Source: Myrica gale
Taxonomy: Eukaryota; Streptophyta; Magnoliopsida; Fagales; Myricaceae
Direction: 5' to 3'
Assembly (NCBI GenBank): GCA_963930655.1
Contig: OZ005601.1
Span: 14,748,001 to 14,812,000, forward strand
DNA length: 64,000 nucleotides
The position numbers were made by a program, and so were the translations under genes. This document shows, one piece after another, positions 46,098-59,120 of this stretch. Positions within the stretch are counted from its first letter, which is position 1. Every line of letters starts with the position of its first letter. The notes beneath the pieces were generated by a model, which saw only the letters and a list, made by a program, of their open reading frames with translations, was not told where the DNA came from and did not search any database.

Positions 46098-49000
46098 GTT
46101 AGATGAAGCTCTTCTCTCTTTACATTGTGTGGACAGCGAAATTAAGGAAGGAGGACTTTTCACAGATTGTTTGAAAGGCTTCCTGCAGACTTGTTTTCTT
46201 CTTTAGTAAATTTTGTTCAATCGTGCAATAAGGAATGATAATATTTAGGAAAACGATACTATGCCCCCTTTTGGGAGAGAATGTACCATGAGTTTGAAAA
46301 GCTTCGGTTCCAAAATAATAATGTGAAGAAAAAAAGGAAAGAGATTGGTATGTAAGAGTAAAATCTTACATAGAGGGGCTTCATTGCAATAACATTTATC
46401 CTACAACTCTTTCCCAAGTAATTTTTTTTTTTGGGATAGCATTTTATCCATCATCAGTGTTCGGTGCAACCGGAAAATATCAGTCAACCAGAAATATCTT
46501 GTAGGACAAAGGAAAACTAATCTTCATGGGAAAAAAAGTTGTTCCTACGTTCACAACAGAAACTATTTCTTGCCTTTAGTAGTTTGTTGATGACAATGAA
46601 AGAAATAAAAGCTTCAGATACTCAACAAAATGCCAACACAAGCTCAAAGCAGGAAAAACATGAATGAAGAGAACAGAGCATGGGATTAAATCAGATCACA
46701 CGCAAGAACGTTGTAGCATGTGCCTAACTATCATTTTGAGACATGTTAGCAAGGCTGTAAGAAAGTGGTCTGACACTTTTATTCAGTTTTCACTAGTGTG
46801 ATCCGTTGTGCATTAGAGTTTGTGTGGTTTTTCCCATAGGGGTTTCCCAAATAAGCATCGTAGTTGTGTGATTTGTGAAATATTGTGGTAGTTTATCATA
46901 ACTAAGTTATGTGTGACTTTAATATATGAGTTAAGCATTAAGTATTCTATCTCATGATTTATATCTTTCTTCATTCCCGACACTGAAAAAAAAATCTTTC
47001 TTCATTTCCGATAGATAATATGGTTGATGACGTTAATCCATGCTGCACCAGATATCTCTGTGTAAATACGATGGAAGAGGTCATTAGTTTCTAAATCCTT
47101 GATATTCACAATATTGTTGTGATAGACCTATTCATCCTCATTTAGATAAGGACACCAGCATAGTTGGAGTTTACAATTGGTATTAGAGTAGGTATACTCA
47201 GGATTGTGTTCTAGATGCAATCCTTATTTTATCCTACCAATGGTTTTACCTCATAATTAAATATCTAGACATAGGGCACAATGAGATGACACTCTTCGTT
47301 ATTAAATTTGAGAAGTTCCTTATTCTAAACCAGCCCATAGAACCAAGGAACTATGACTAGGTAGAGGTCTCTGTCACAATGGCCGATCTGAACTACATTT
47401 GACCGACAAAAGAATAAAGCACAAAGCAACAACCTGAAGGTGTCGCGATTCTCGCAGTTTGGCCCAAGAGTTTCCTGAGGCAAGAAAACAGAGAGAACAT
47501 TTATGTCACCGGGGGATGACAATGAGGGTATGGGATCCAACAGGTTACGGACTGACCTTTCACATTTATACATGTTTCCTCTGTTCGGAGTAATGGCATA
47601 CATTTGGTCTTGGTTTTGCAAGTTGGAAAATTATTGAAGGTTCAACTAATGTCTCAACTTAGGAACCTCCCATGTAAAACCTTCAGTCAACTCAGAATCC
47701 TAGCACAAATGAAATGGTCATTAAATGAAAGACTGAGAAAATTACTTCGAACATCTCCAGATAGGAAAGTTCCTTACACCACGATCTTCCAAAGGAGTGA
47801 CAGCGATTATAATTATAGGAATCACTCGGCCAAAGTGATACATGGGACTCAGACAAGGAATATGAGGGAGAAATAGGTAAAATTCCCAAATTCAAATACG
47901 ACACCTAAGCTTTCCTCTGATTATCTTGAAAAGCACTTGGCTTCTTCGATAGCTAGGCCATGTCATGCTTCACATAGGGGCATATCATTTGTGAATATTT
48001 TTCTTGATTTTTATTTGTTGAAATGTTTTCATTTGCCTTTATTTTCATTAAAGTTGAAGATATTCGGAGATCAACAAAGTATTTCAGATGTCATCTGATT
48101 TTAAAATCAGAAAATTTTTCGTTGCTGTTGATATGTTATCTGTTTTGAAGGACTCATTACTGCTTTGGAACTTTTACCTATGAGATGTATAAATGTGATT
48201 ACGATTTAAATGGCATTTACTCACTTGAGTTGATGGGACTGTATGGTTATAAATGTCTACTCCTTGGGTTTTTGATGTTTATCTGTTCATCGCCATCATT
48301 AAACTTGAGAGAAATTCTTTAGATAGTGACATAGAAACCACAGCTTTTGAGAGCATATTCTGTTCAAGAAATAGTAGTTTTGGTAGATTGAGGTTTAGCA
48401 TGGACATGCTACTTTTTATAACAGAAGATTGCCGAGTAGTTGGCATGAATAGCATGAGTCTTGTGATGGTTCAACTTGGATTAATGATAATGTAAACGAA
48501 TTCTGGAATCTTGTACTTGTTTCTTGCTAATAGCGACATCCATTATGCACTGGACTTAGCTTTTCCACTTTGGGTTTTCTCCACATAAACAGTACATTTA
48601 TCATCGATATATTGTGTCAGCCAATAGTCTAGGCAAAACAACATATCTCTTCAAGACATGAGCTAAGTGTTGAATGATTAATCTGAAGGTTTATATATTG
48701 CTTCATACATGATTTCAAAATATAGTTAATCTTCTTAATTTATTGCACTTGATGTTTCAGTTGTGGATAGGTCGTTAGTTTTAAATTGAACGCAAATATT
48801 ATTGCAAAAGACTTATACACCGTCTGTAGGTTAGCTATATTAAGGTAGTTGGAATTTTCTTTTGAAGAAAAGGTTTTCTACTAAAGAAGCTTATCGGCTA
48901 AGATATTTCACTATGAACAAACACAGCCTTGGTCAAAGTGGAAATGTGAAGCAGACAATTCACTTAACAGGTAGAAAAGAAGAGAAAAAGTTGTGAGCAA

Positions 49001-49589
49001 TGTAATTTGTTGGATGCATTTTTTCTTGCGACCTTTAAGTTGGAATTTTACTCCCTATCTAGAATAAAATTGTGTGGCCGTTGGAGTTCGTCTTTTAGGG
49101 TCCCTTGGTACTCCCATCTTATTATGGTGTGATCTTTTCTATCTTAAAGGTCTTTGGCACAAAGAAGGCACTATGGTTATTACCATTGTTTTCAAAGGAG
49201 GATCTAGACAACGTACCTGCCCTTCAGGGCCTCGAATTCCCTACGCGATCAGATGTTGAGGCTTGAGGCTTGGTGGGCGTACAATTTTTACCTCATTCTG
49301 GCAGTTTAGGTTGTTGTATTTGCTTTGTTATGCATGTAACCTTGACCCTGAAAAACTGCCTTACCAAATTTGATGTTTTCTGATCTTGCTCAGGGTGCAT
49401 ATAACATATCGGGCCGGTTGGTATTATTTTTCCAGGGGTCATCGTAACAGAGGCCAGATCTTGTGGATTTGATGAATTCGATTTCTTTTTTCTTTTTTCA
49501 AGGGCGGGCTTTGATTTGAAATGGGTGGTTCAAGTGTTGTATATTTGTTAAATGAAGGTCAATTTATATAATGAGTTTTGTATAACTAC
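46098..49589. other. Downstream of DHHC locus, no gene recognised
   Basis: Near 46830 (tttttcccataggggtttccc) and 47172 (acaattggtattagagtagg) there are echoes of a Copia LTR end and primer-binding region, so a very old Copia insertion is possible. The ORF at 47604-47876 has no recognised domain. I searched this stretch for the last DHHC exon and did not find it. Confidence 0.4.
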
Positions 49590-49822
49590 GAAATTCGTCA
49601 CGCTGACTCTCAGACTATTAATATTCATCAACGTGCCGTCAAATAAGATCTGACAGTCAAAATCGTGTCACATGACCTATTTATAACATATGTGACACGA
49701 TTTTGACGTTCAAATCTTATTTAAGGGTGCAAATTGATGAATTTTAGTAGTTCGAGGACTCAATACAACGAACTTGCTAGTTTAGATTCTAAAGTGACAT
49801 TAACTTCATAGTTCAATGGTGC
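49590..49822. mobile_element. MITE with 33-bp hairpin core
   Basis: Arms 49641-49673 and 49690-49722 are inverted copies with three mismatches (AAATAAGAT..GTCAAAATCG and partner) around a 16-bp loop. Flanking text (gtgcaaattgatgaa; ggtgcaaagtg) is of the same style as the MITE at 24003. Target duplication not determined. Confidence 0.5.
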
Positions 49823-51594
49823 AAAGTGATTTTCTTCCTTTTTGTTAATAGTAGGTTTTGGCAAAGATCTAAGATATGGTTCTTGATGTATAATCTGGTT
49901 TAGGGCCATTCTTGAATATTACTTTTTCTTCTTTTTTGAGAGAAGGGGAAAAAATCGTCGGTAAGACAATGAATTCGAACTTCCAGAATAAGCATAGCAA
50001 CCCATAGGAAGAGCCCAGCTTTGGAAGTCTTGTTCAAAGTGTTTGGAAGAACATAACTTACTCTAACATCTGCTGCTACAGTTTTGAAGAGAACTTCCTC
50101 ACTGTCTGCCTACCAGAGATTCTTGGGTTCATTTCCGGAATATTGTACATTATGTCGGTGTGATAGTTGATTGATTCAGTTCCCCGTCTTTTTTTTCCCC
50201 TGGATCCCAGTCTTTCAATCAAGTACGATTTATAGAGTGCTTTTACAAAGTGTAACTTCAACTCCACCAATTAAAGTTACAAATGATTTAGATTCCTTTT
50301 TTGTGAGCAAATATATTTCAATAAACAACAGAGGCCGGTTAGGTTTCATGGTTCATGGACGCAAATTACAGGCAAATGGACTGAAGGTGCAACAAAGAAC
50401 TAGACCAAAGACTTGAGAACCGATTTGAAGCCGCACATGAGGGCGGCGACGCCCATCACCGGAGGTAAAAACTTCTATCGAAGTTGTACAAAAGGGTCAT
50501 CATCAGAGTAGCTACACTGAAGCAACCCTCTCCTAGTTGAGAGTGTTGACTCGGAGAGGATTCTCGCATCTTATACGTTGTTGCCACTCATGAAAATCCA
50601 TTAATTCTCCATCTCTTTGCCCCCCCCCCCCCTATTAGTCCTATGGTTGATCTATCTACGTGACTCGTGCAAGCTTATGGGGGCTGTCGTTTTAGTGTTT
50701 TGAGTGTCAAGTGGACTCTCCAGTAAAAAAAAAAAAACAATTGCACAAGACGGTAGGTAGGGACTATTTAGAGCCATAGTAACTGGGGAAGGCACCATTT
50801 TAGCCTTGCCTAACTTGCCTAACTTCCCCATGATATAATGGCTCGCAATCAATTATGATAAACAAAAAAAAGCTCCTGTTATATCGGTGATAAAAATAAA
50901 CATGTATTTTTTATAAAAAGTTGAAGCAAATCGATCCTCTCCTCGCATCATTTTAAACTTGTAAAACCCATATATTTACAACCTACTGAAGAAGCCAAAG
51001 AGAACGTTGACTTAGCTGGTAGACTGCATCCCAGCAAAACCCGAGCTTCCCACAGTTTTCCACCCATTTTTTATGAACAATCCGTACCATTTGATATACA
51101 TATATTACCAGCTGGCTTTGAAGAGTCGCATCAATAATTTAATATAATGACAGATTTTTATAAATTAAGTTTTTCCAGAATATATAAATACACATGTGAA
51201 TGAATACCATGAAGTTCACCCCCCAAAAAAAAAAGAAAAAAGAAAAAAAAGGAAAAAAAGAAACGAGAAGGAAAGGAAAAGAAAGTAAAAACAACGTGTT
51301 ACTGGCCACTAAATTTTGGATAACCAAAAATGAAAAAGGAAAACAGACAGATACTTTAGGATATATTTCTCTCTGGGACTCGGCAAAGTTCGTGCTGGTT
51401 CGAGAGATTCATAGGAGAGGTAGAAATCATACTGCTAGCTCCAACAGATTTTAATATATTTTTATGTAAGATCGATACATTAATGGACTGTATTGTGGAT
51501 TGAAACTTTTAGCAATGTATTGCTTATTAATCAAGAAAAATAAAAGAAGATTCATACAATATCAATGATCCATCAATAGGTAAGTTCTCTCTCA
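49823..51594. other. Intergenic, nothing recognised
   Basis: Contains a C10-12 homopolymer at about 50622-50632 and purine-rich runs at 51220-51280. No credible gene. Confidence 0.5.
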
Positions 51595-51903
51595 TCAGAC
51601 CGAGTCGTCATCTGGTGGAGGAACGGCTTTACTCGCCTTTGGAGCATTGACCAGTACCGCAGAGCTACAAAGATCGGAGACGACGATGGAGAACCAGACA
51701 AAGAGCGGTGTGACGAGCAGAATGAGACCGAAGGGCACCATCCATAGTTGCCTATTCGTGGGGTGGTACTCAAACTCCCAGTATCCCAGAGTTAGACCTC
51801 CTATCATGCTTACCATTAGTGCCCATGAGTAAATAATGAACTTCTTCACTCTCTCCTTGTATTCCCTGTGACTTTCATCTTTCTCTTCCTTTAAGGATCC
51901 CAT
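51595..51903 (-). CDS. Small two-helix membrane protein, unknown function
   Basis: 102 residues from ATG at 51903 (MGSLKEEKDESHREYKERVK) to the stop at 51595. A charged N-terminus is followed by helix 1 (FIIYSWALMVSMIGGLTLGY, about residues 22-41), a loop EFEYHPTNRQLW, helix 2 (VPFGLILLVTPLFVWFSIVV, about 56-75) and an acidic Pro-rich tail (KAVPPPDDDSV). The frame is intact. A 5' UTR intron is well supported: donor CACAG|GTATG at 52084 and acceptor GCTTTCAG at 51937. I believe this is an uncharacterised plant protein but do not recognise a named family. Function not assigned. Confidence 0.75.
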   Translation of the reverse strand: MGSLKEEKDESHREYKERVKKFIIYSWALMVSMIGGLTLGYWEFEYHPTNRQLWMVPFGLILLVTPLFVWFSIVVSDLCSSAVLVNAPKASKAVPPPDDDSV

Positions 51904-51936
51904 CAAAGTACAACCAAGATGAATTTTGGGTTTCCC

Positions 51937-52084
51937 CTGAAAGCTTCAAGTTATAAAAGAGAAAAAAATATAAAGAAAGAAAGAAAGAAAAAAAGAACAG
52001 TCATACTGTTGTCTGAGATGGAACTTCAAAGCTTGGTGTGATCAGTGATCCCAAAGAATAAGAACAGAAATCTTATAAACATAC
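51937..52084 (-). other. 5' UTR intron of the small membrane-protein gene
   Basis: 148 bp, GTATGTTTAT to GCTTTCAG on the minus strand. The 3' splice site is 33 bp before the ATG. Confidence 0.6.
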
Positions 52085-52085
52085 C

Positions 52086-55000
52086 TGTGGGTTCTTATTG
52101 GTTTTGGTGGTCAGAAGGAGATCACCAGGAAGAGCTAGAGGTGTGAAAGCATAGGTAGGTGCTGTTTACGCTGGGAAGGTAAGGGAGAGGAGGGACACAG
52201 ACCCGGAGAATAAGAGAGTGGTGCGGGGAGCTAAGAGGCAAGAGACCCATGACTGTAGCTCAGGATTTTGCAACTCATACAAGTTTAATTGGGGTAGGAT
52301 AAGATGTGCCTTTTTGATCGAAGTTATTATCTGTTATAGATAAAATATAAATAGAGGAGAAAACACTTGCGTCTCAGGTTTTGACACTAGCGATCAGCGG
52401 AGTTATCTCGGGATAGATTCGTTAGTTCTTTATTCAGGTATCATGCGGTTCATATTGGATTGTTTATTTTCAAGAAAATATATAAATGGGTTCTCATATA
52501 GAACTTCCCCAGAGGCTCCATGGAAATAAACTAGAACAAATTTATAGTGCACTATTAACCTTATAATTAAGGAGTTGCTTGAAGCTGGAAAGAAATTAAC
52601 TAGTATATTTGAGATATTGAAATTTTACTTCAGACCATTCCATCTCTGCTAGCTATTGGAGGAGTTTCGAAATTAATCGACCAATATTTATAGAAATTAA
52701 ACATACATTCTTTTTTGATTTTATTTCCTCTGAATTCTAATACTACTGCCTGCCAGCTCCCAAGTCCCAACCTTCCCCTGTACGTGTAATTAGTACAGGC
52801 TATAATATTCTTGTTCCTGTTTTAATCAAAATTAACTCCTAACCAACACCAGATCAACCTAAATATGTACGGATATATTCCTTTTCCAAGCTAGATAGTA
52901 TTAAAATCAAGAGAAATGAGCTATATTCCAATTATCTGAACACATGTTAAGATTTCAAAACACTCAAAACACGCACCCGAGTAATAATACATGATAACTG
53001 CACTTATATATGAACTTCGTACTTCTAGATTAATTTCTCAAATGAAATGATGAGAGATCCAGTACTCAGCCGCTTTCCTATTACAGGATTATCATGCATG
53101 GATCATCATCTGTAACAATCAACCATGCACTCAGATAGTCAGATGACGAGGTTTGATGGAAAAATGACTAAAACTTATTCCTGTATATAAGATATATATC
53201 ATAGATAATATTTTTTAATCACTAATTATCACTATATATCGTGTGTGAATATATATAAGTAGCTAAATTCACGCCATAAATTAATCTACAATAAAGCTGA
53301 CATTCAAATTTGACAGGCAATAATTTTCAATAGTCAAGTTCAAAGGTAATTAATTACCCAACATTCATGCACTAATGTATATATCAAGCAAATCTCTTAA
53401 AGCCATATTATTCAAATTACTCTTTTCATCATGATATCGAGTACTACAACTATCGAGAATTAATTTTCAATGTGTGTAACTTTAGTTAATATCTGGTCAC
53501 TGATTAAAAGGGATCATGTATTACTCATCGCGACAAAACTGCTGGTTGGAGCACTCTTGGTTAAGATATTATCGCTAAAATAGACCAAAAAAAAGCACTA
53601 TAAAATTAACACACTGTTTTGGCACAAAATAAGCATATGCCATGGCGGGTCCAAGAGAGCACGTGGAGCCTGATTCGTGATCAGTTCAAAACCATGGTAC
53701 GTAATCATCATTCCTCTTTAGGGAATCGAAAAGAGTACATTAATATTTAATTCAGTTGCAATTTTCATGTTTTGGACGCACCTAGTCAGGTTTCTAGAGA
53801 CACCTGGGGAAGGTAATTCTGCAGAAGATTGAAGAGAACAAAATAGTGTTCAAGGAACCGGTCAGGTTGAACAACCCTACGCAAACGTTTGGTTAATTAA
53901 AGAGCATATTTTTCCAAAAAGAGTAAGATACATGCGCATATTTATACAACATATACTAAAAAGAATTCGACGTTATAATTAAATGAAAGGTAGAAGAAAG
54001 GTGGTTCATAAAATATATCTGTTTGGTTTGGAGTTAAAAATTGTGTGGAATGTAGGTTAAAATAATTCTACATATATTATATAATACATAATCGTACCAA
54101 TTAGAGAAAGCAAGATGAATGCAGAAAACAAGTAGGTACGTAGAACAATCTTATTTTGCTTCTTTAATTTCTCCTCTAGTTAATGAAATTAGATACCTGG
54201 GGAAGGTGACGCATCCATGGTTTTAATTAATTGGGAGAAGCGTGTGTGCACGTTTGTGTTGAAAATTAAATGCTAATTTGCCAGGCTGGATCATTTTTGT
54301 GGGTGGGTTTCTTAAATTTGTCTACAAAAGTTTTTTAGTTTTCTCGACGTACATGTTTACGGGGATCATATTCTCTGTAATTTCTTATCTCAATTATGTT
54401 GTGCGATTTACAGAGATAGATATAATAGAAAGATCCTAACTATTTAATGTTGTCTATATTTACCCATATAAAATTTAGATTAATATGAACCTTATAATGA
54501 GATCCCTATTATGTCCATCATTCTCTAAATTGTATTTATCATGCAGGAAATTGTAAAAAATCTCATTCCTTTATGACGTATGCTCGTATTATTATTTCCT
54601 AGTTCCAATTTGGAACTGCATGCTTATTAATCCAAACAAGGCAAACTTTGAGATCATCGTCTAATTTTTCAAATCATATTTAAATTTTATATGGCAGCTT
54701 ATGTTCATGTTTTGTTCTATGTTAATTATTGTTTTTTTGAATCGTGTTTTATTTGGTATCAGCGCCATGCTCATCTGTTCTTTGCCATTATTTATTAGAA
54801 TGAGCAAAATTATAATTAAGTTGTCTGCTTCAGTTTTCTTGCGTTGTTAAGCCTGAATGCATGTGTAGGTGTGTATTGTTATTGTTGTGTGCTTTTCTTC
54901 TACCAGAAAACTAGTTTTAGACCAGGGAGTTACTCGATTCTAGCTAGGTTATCCCATGACACATTTGGTGGGCTGGGGGGGCAGGGGGAGACAAAAGAAG

Positions 55001-56389
55001 GGCTCAGATTGCTTGAAGAGAGAAAATAGCCTACGTCCAATTAAACGACTACCGGAGATTCAAACCATTTGTTTTTAACACCTCCATTCTACCAACCCTA
55101 TTTTTCCTATGCACATTCCTTCTCTGGGCCCACCTCTTCCAGTCTTCCCCTTCCAAGTACAATTGTCTCCATATTTTTCCAATCTTTCTCTCTCTCCAGG
55201 TACCACTCTTCCGACTTACTTTTCCTCTGCAGCTTTCTCTCTCCAGGTACGCCTTACTTTTCCTCTGCAGCTTTCTCTCCCTTGATATTTTCACGCAGAT
55301 GGGTTTAACAAATATTGTAAGAACAAGAAACACCCCCAGCGCTTGCTTAGAAAAAAAAAAAAAACACCCACAGGCGCTCTTCGTTTTCAAATCAGTTGAC
55401 TCAAACGCTATGTACTGATATATTTCCTTACCTATAGCTGATTTCTTTCCTTAGCTTCAGCAATATGTTTCGTGCTGATTTCTTTCTTTATCGTCATTTT
55501 ATTTGTTCTCTTGTAAAACATTTCTGTTCTTTTTCGATTAATCTCCTTTATACTCACAATATTTATAAATACAACCATACACCCACAATTAGAGAATTCA
55601 AGGGCTTGTTTGGAATCAAGTCCAGGTTTTGTTTTTGCGATTCAAACCGTGGTTTAAACCCAGGTTTTTCCACCGACGTTTGGCAGGTTTAACTGCTACA
55701 GTTACACAACCATGTGTTTGATGCTGATTGGTTGTGGCTTAGTACTCCAAAAACTCTTCTAACGTATTTCTGCTACACTGACAATGCACGTCTACCAATG
55801 TCTGTAGTTACGAAAAGCTGGCTTTGTCTTCACTTGGAACCTGGTTCGGAAAAGGAAGAAAAATCAATCACAAAAATTGATTTATATTTGAATCCTATAC
55901 ACTGCTCAACGAAAAAGCCTTAAACTTGCTGATTTCATACAGAAAGTATATACACTTGTGGTGCTTACAAAGTTCCTACCTTTAAAAGAATAATCTCATG
56001 CACCTGATGTGCTCTACAAGTCTAAAAGGAATACATGCACTTAGTTATACAAGAGAATCCATACAATTACAACAGAACCCAATTTACTTAGAAGTATATA
56101 TCACTATATGATGCCCAAAGAATCTAAGAAAAAAAAATGATGATCGAAGGTTTTGGAGCTGCAATTTACTTGGAGGATGCTTGAGCTACAACTGACTTGG
56201 AGAATGGTTGCTGATTGGGTTACTGAGTGGAAGGTAGCTTGGATAGTTCAATAATTTCATCGTCCTCCTATAACACCCATTCCGTTTATGTTTCATAAAC
56301 TCTTATTTCGCTTAATGAAATGATTTTGTGGCAATTTTGGATGCTTATATGTTATTTTTACATGTCAATAATTTTAAGAAATATTATAA
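52086..56389. other. Long AT-rich intergenic stretch
   Basis: The part next to 52086 should contain the promoter of the small membrane-protein gene. A 27-bp exact duplication with 38-bp period lies at 55215-55279 (CTTACTTTTCCTCTGCAGCT start). At 55600-55700, agggcttgtttgga and ggtttaaacccagg suggest MITE debris. At 56274, ataacacccattccg resembles the start of a Tekay-like LTR on the plus strand. No gene seen. Confidence 0.45.
55215..55279. repeat. 27-bp tandem duplication
   Basis: Identical copies at 55215-55241 and 55253-55279, each containing CTCTGCAG and followed by a CTCTC run. Confidence 0.8.
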
Positions 56390-57042
56390 TATCACGTCTC
56401 GTGCTTATATTATTCTCTAAGCTCTCATTATAGTAATAGAGATGTTATAAATGACAAGATTACGACACGGTCTATTATAAGTCTTCAAGACTGTAGGGGT
56501 TCCTTGTGAGTATTTAAATAAGAAATTATTCAAGGCACAATGAAAAATTTATATGATAGACCATAAATTAAAACTAAGTAAACATAAAAAAACCTAGTCT
56601 TCGTCGTCGGTCAGGGTGATGTCAATCAAGTGGAGGCCCAGGGTGACAAATCAGACGAGATTTGCAACAAACAAGGGAATGGTGGGAGCGTTCGGGGGCG
56701 AGTCCTTGCGAACCAGGTAAGGCACGTGCTACACGATCACCTCCAGGTTCTTTGTTACCTAGACTTGAATGTGGATGACCCGAATGTGGGTAGGGAACTC
56801 ATGGGACAGATATGACTTGAACAACACCATATTCTGACTCAACATAAAAGTATGCAAATATGGACAAAAAAAACGGGGTGAGTCTTAAGGACTCAGTAAG
56901 GTGTGAGAGGGGGCATGTGATCATAAGTAGTAAAGGCAAATAATTAACTGTAGAGAGATACAATACTTACCGATTTCAAAAAATAGTTAATGTTGCATAA
57001 ACAATATTTATAATTTGAAAGCAATTATCGTCATCGTATAAG
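56390..57042 (-). mobile_element. Tekay-like LTR relic cut by CACTA element
   Basis: tatcacgtctcgtgcttata at 56390 aligns with tgtcacgccccgtgcccgta at 59121, and gattacgacac follows in both. gtgagtcttaaggactcagt at 56878-56897 aligns with the conserved LTR block. The relic ends where CACTACAAAAAAA begins at 57043. Confidence 0.6.
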
Positions 57043-57470
57043 CACTACAAAAAAAGACTTCTAGCGGCGGTAAAAAAAACTGCTGCTAAAAATTAACTAT
57101 TGCAGCGTTTTAATACAAACGCCGTCACACGTGTTGAAGTCCACGACGTTTGCTAAAAAAACGCCACTATGTAAAAAATTAACAGTGTTTTGCACAAAAC
57201 GCTGCCAAGTTTGTGTGTTTTAGCGGCGTTTATAAAAAATGCCGCTATAAACTATAAACTCTAGCGGAGGTTTGGAGGAAAAAGCTGCTAAAGCTAACAA
57301 TCTCTAGCCGCTTTTTGGAAAAAGCCGCTAAATCTCACGCCCTCTAGCTGCGTTTTAGTATAAAACATTGGTACAAAGGGTGAGCTTTAGCAGGGTTTGA
57401 AGACAGATGCTGCTATAGGTCTATTTTTTCAGCGGCGGTTGTTGTGACCTCCACTAAAAGCTTATACTTT
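57043..57470 (+). mobile_element. CACTA (En/Spm) element, left end
   Basis: Starts CACTACAAAAAAAGACTT, then about 400 bp of subterminal repeats in both orientations based on TAGCGGCGTTT / AAACGCCGCTA. This is the classical architecture of plant CACTA termini. The opposite end (TTTTGTAGTG) was not found in the window. The 3-bp target duplication cannot be tested. Confidence 0.75.
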
Positions 57471-59115
57471 TAGCTGTGTTTATTGTAACAAACAATGTCG
57501 TTTCCACTTTCTCCCCTCCTCTTTCATTTGATCGCCAGCACCCCCTAACACATTTTTTCTTTGCATTTCCTCCCTCCCTCTCCAAAATCCTTATGCACAG
57601 TGACAGCTCAGCTGCCCAGCCACCTCCAGGATCTCTCCAAGCCAGCCGCACCTCCCTTCGTCGACCACCACACTACCACAACTACTCTCCTCTTCTCCCC
57701 TCAACACATCAATCTCTTCTCATCGCCTCTGCCACATCTCTCTCAAGTCTCACTGATTAAGTTAGGTATGTTGTTAAAAAGTCAATGGGGTTGTTAGATT
57801 TTAATTTGTTCTTTTGGAAGCATTGGGGACTCGACATACATTATTGCTTAACGTCTAGTCTCCCTTTATTTGTGATTCTTATGGTTTTTAGAATCAGAAG
57901 CATCTCCGCTTCATTTTGATACCCGGAAATGCTTTGCGAAGAATGAGGAAGCTTCTGCAATTCTTAGTAAGAGATATTTCCCTCTCTTTTTTCCTTTTGT
58001 CATGGATTTTTTTATAACATATGTTTGTGTTAAAAACATGGTTGATGGAGCTTTTTTGTGGACATGTTTCATTTATGTTGAGGCTTAGGGCTAGTTGCTA
58101 TGCGTTAACTTATAAATGATATTCTTGTCTTGGGAGATTGAAATCTTTTCGTGGAAGTGTATTTGCCATCATCATTGTAAGTTGTGTGACACACACAGTA
58201 TCACGTGTGCATGAGGATGACATTGAATATTCTCTAAATTGAATACTTATTTAGGATTGTCATTTACAGTAGCTCGTAGAGTTTTCGTCCCCCTATCATG
58301 CTTGTTACATGTAAAAACACTTCTCGTTTCCTAGATTACTCCAGAAGAGAGTATATTTTGACAAAACATATCAAATGGGTCTTTATGCAATTAAAATGTC
58401 CTAACTACATATAAACTTGTCAACATGGCTACTGATGAACATATATAACACCCTTAGTTGCTCTAATTTGATATAAGGATGTGATCCTTCATACGATATG
58501 AATTTTTTAGGAGACAGCGGACAGATTGTCTAACCCAAAGTTGCAATTTCTTTCCATATTGATGATAACCGTAGGCGTGGACTTGATTTACAATTGGGAA
58601 AGGGGAAAGATGGACAAATCGGTATTTGAACTTGATGCAGACTAGAGTTACTCATTAGGCTTTGTGTGGTTGACTTTTGAATGTGGTTGCTGAAATTTGA
58701 TGCCGTTGGTAATTCTTTCCCCCTTGTTTTATGAATGTATTTGTACACGCATTTATCATTATTTTTTATGAATGACACCATTTCTTGGAGGATTTAATTG
58801 ATAGAGAGGGTTCAAATATAGCTATTTCGTAGGGATTACTTCAGGCAGTGGGTGGACATATTAAAATTTGGCCCATTTCCTCTTTCCTCGTCGCAATCCT
58901 CCATTCCCTTCCGATGAAGTTCTTGTCAATGACATCATATTGGTAAGTGTTCTAGCATTCTCCATTTCCTTGTTCCTGGTCACATTCTTCTAATAAATTA
59001 CAATAACTTCTGTTCTTTGGGTTGTAGTTATCTATAGTTGCATAATACATTGTTTTAGACTATTTGTTGTAGTTATTTATAGTCACACAATATATTCTTT
59101 AAATAGTGCTTCTTT
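57471..59115 (+). other. Probable transcribed leader inside or beside the CACTA element
   Basis: 57485-57770 is CT-rich and ends in a donor (gttag|gtatg), like a 5' UTR exon. No transposase motif was found. Sequence from 58200 onward is AT-rich. The retained ORF at 57476-57760 is low complexity. Confidence 0.35.
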
Positions 59116-59120
59116 CTCAA

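Noticed and set aside
46441-46500. Candidate last DHHC exon at 46459 (VFGATGKYQ)
   Set aside because: The phase after the AG does not match, and the sequence after VFG does not resemble the family and stops after 15 residues.
47325-47904. ORFs of 70-98 codons downstream of the DHHC locus
   Set aside because: Overlapping frames on both strands with no domain or splice support.
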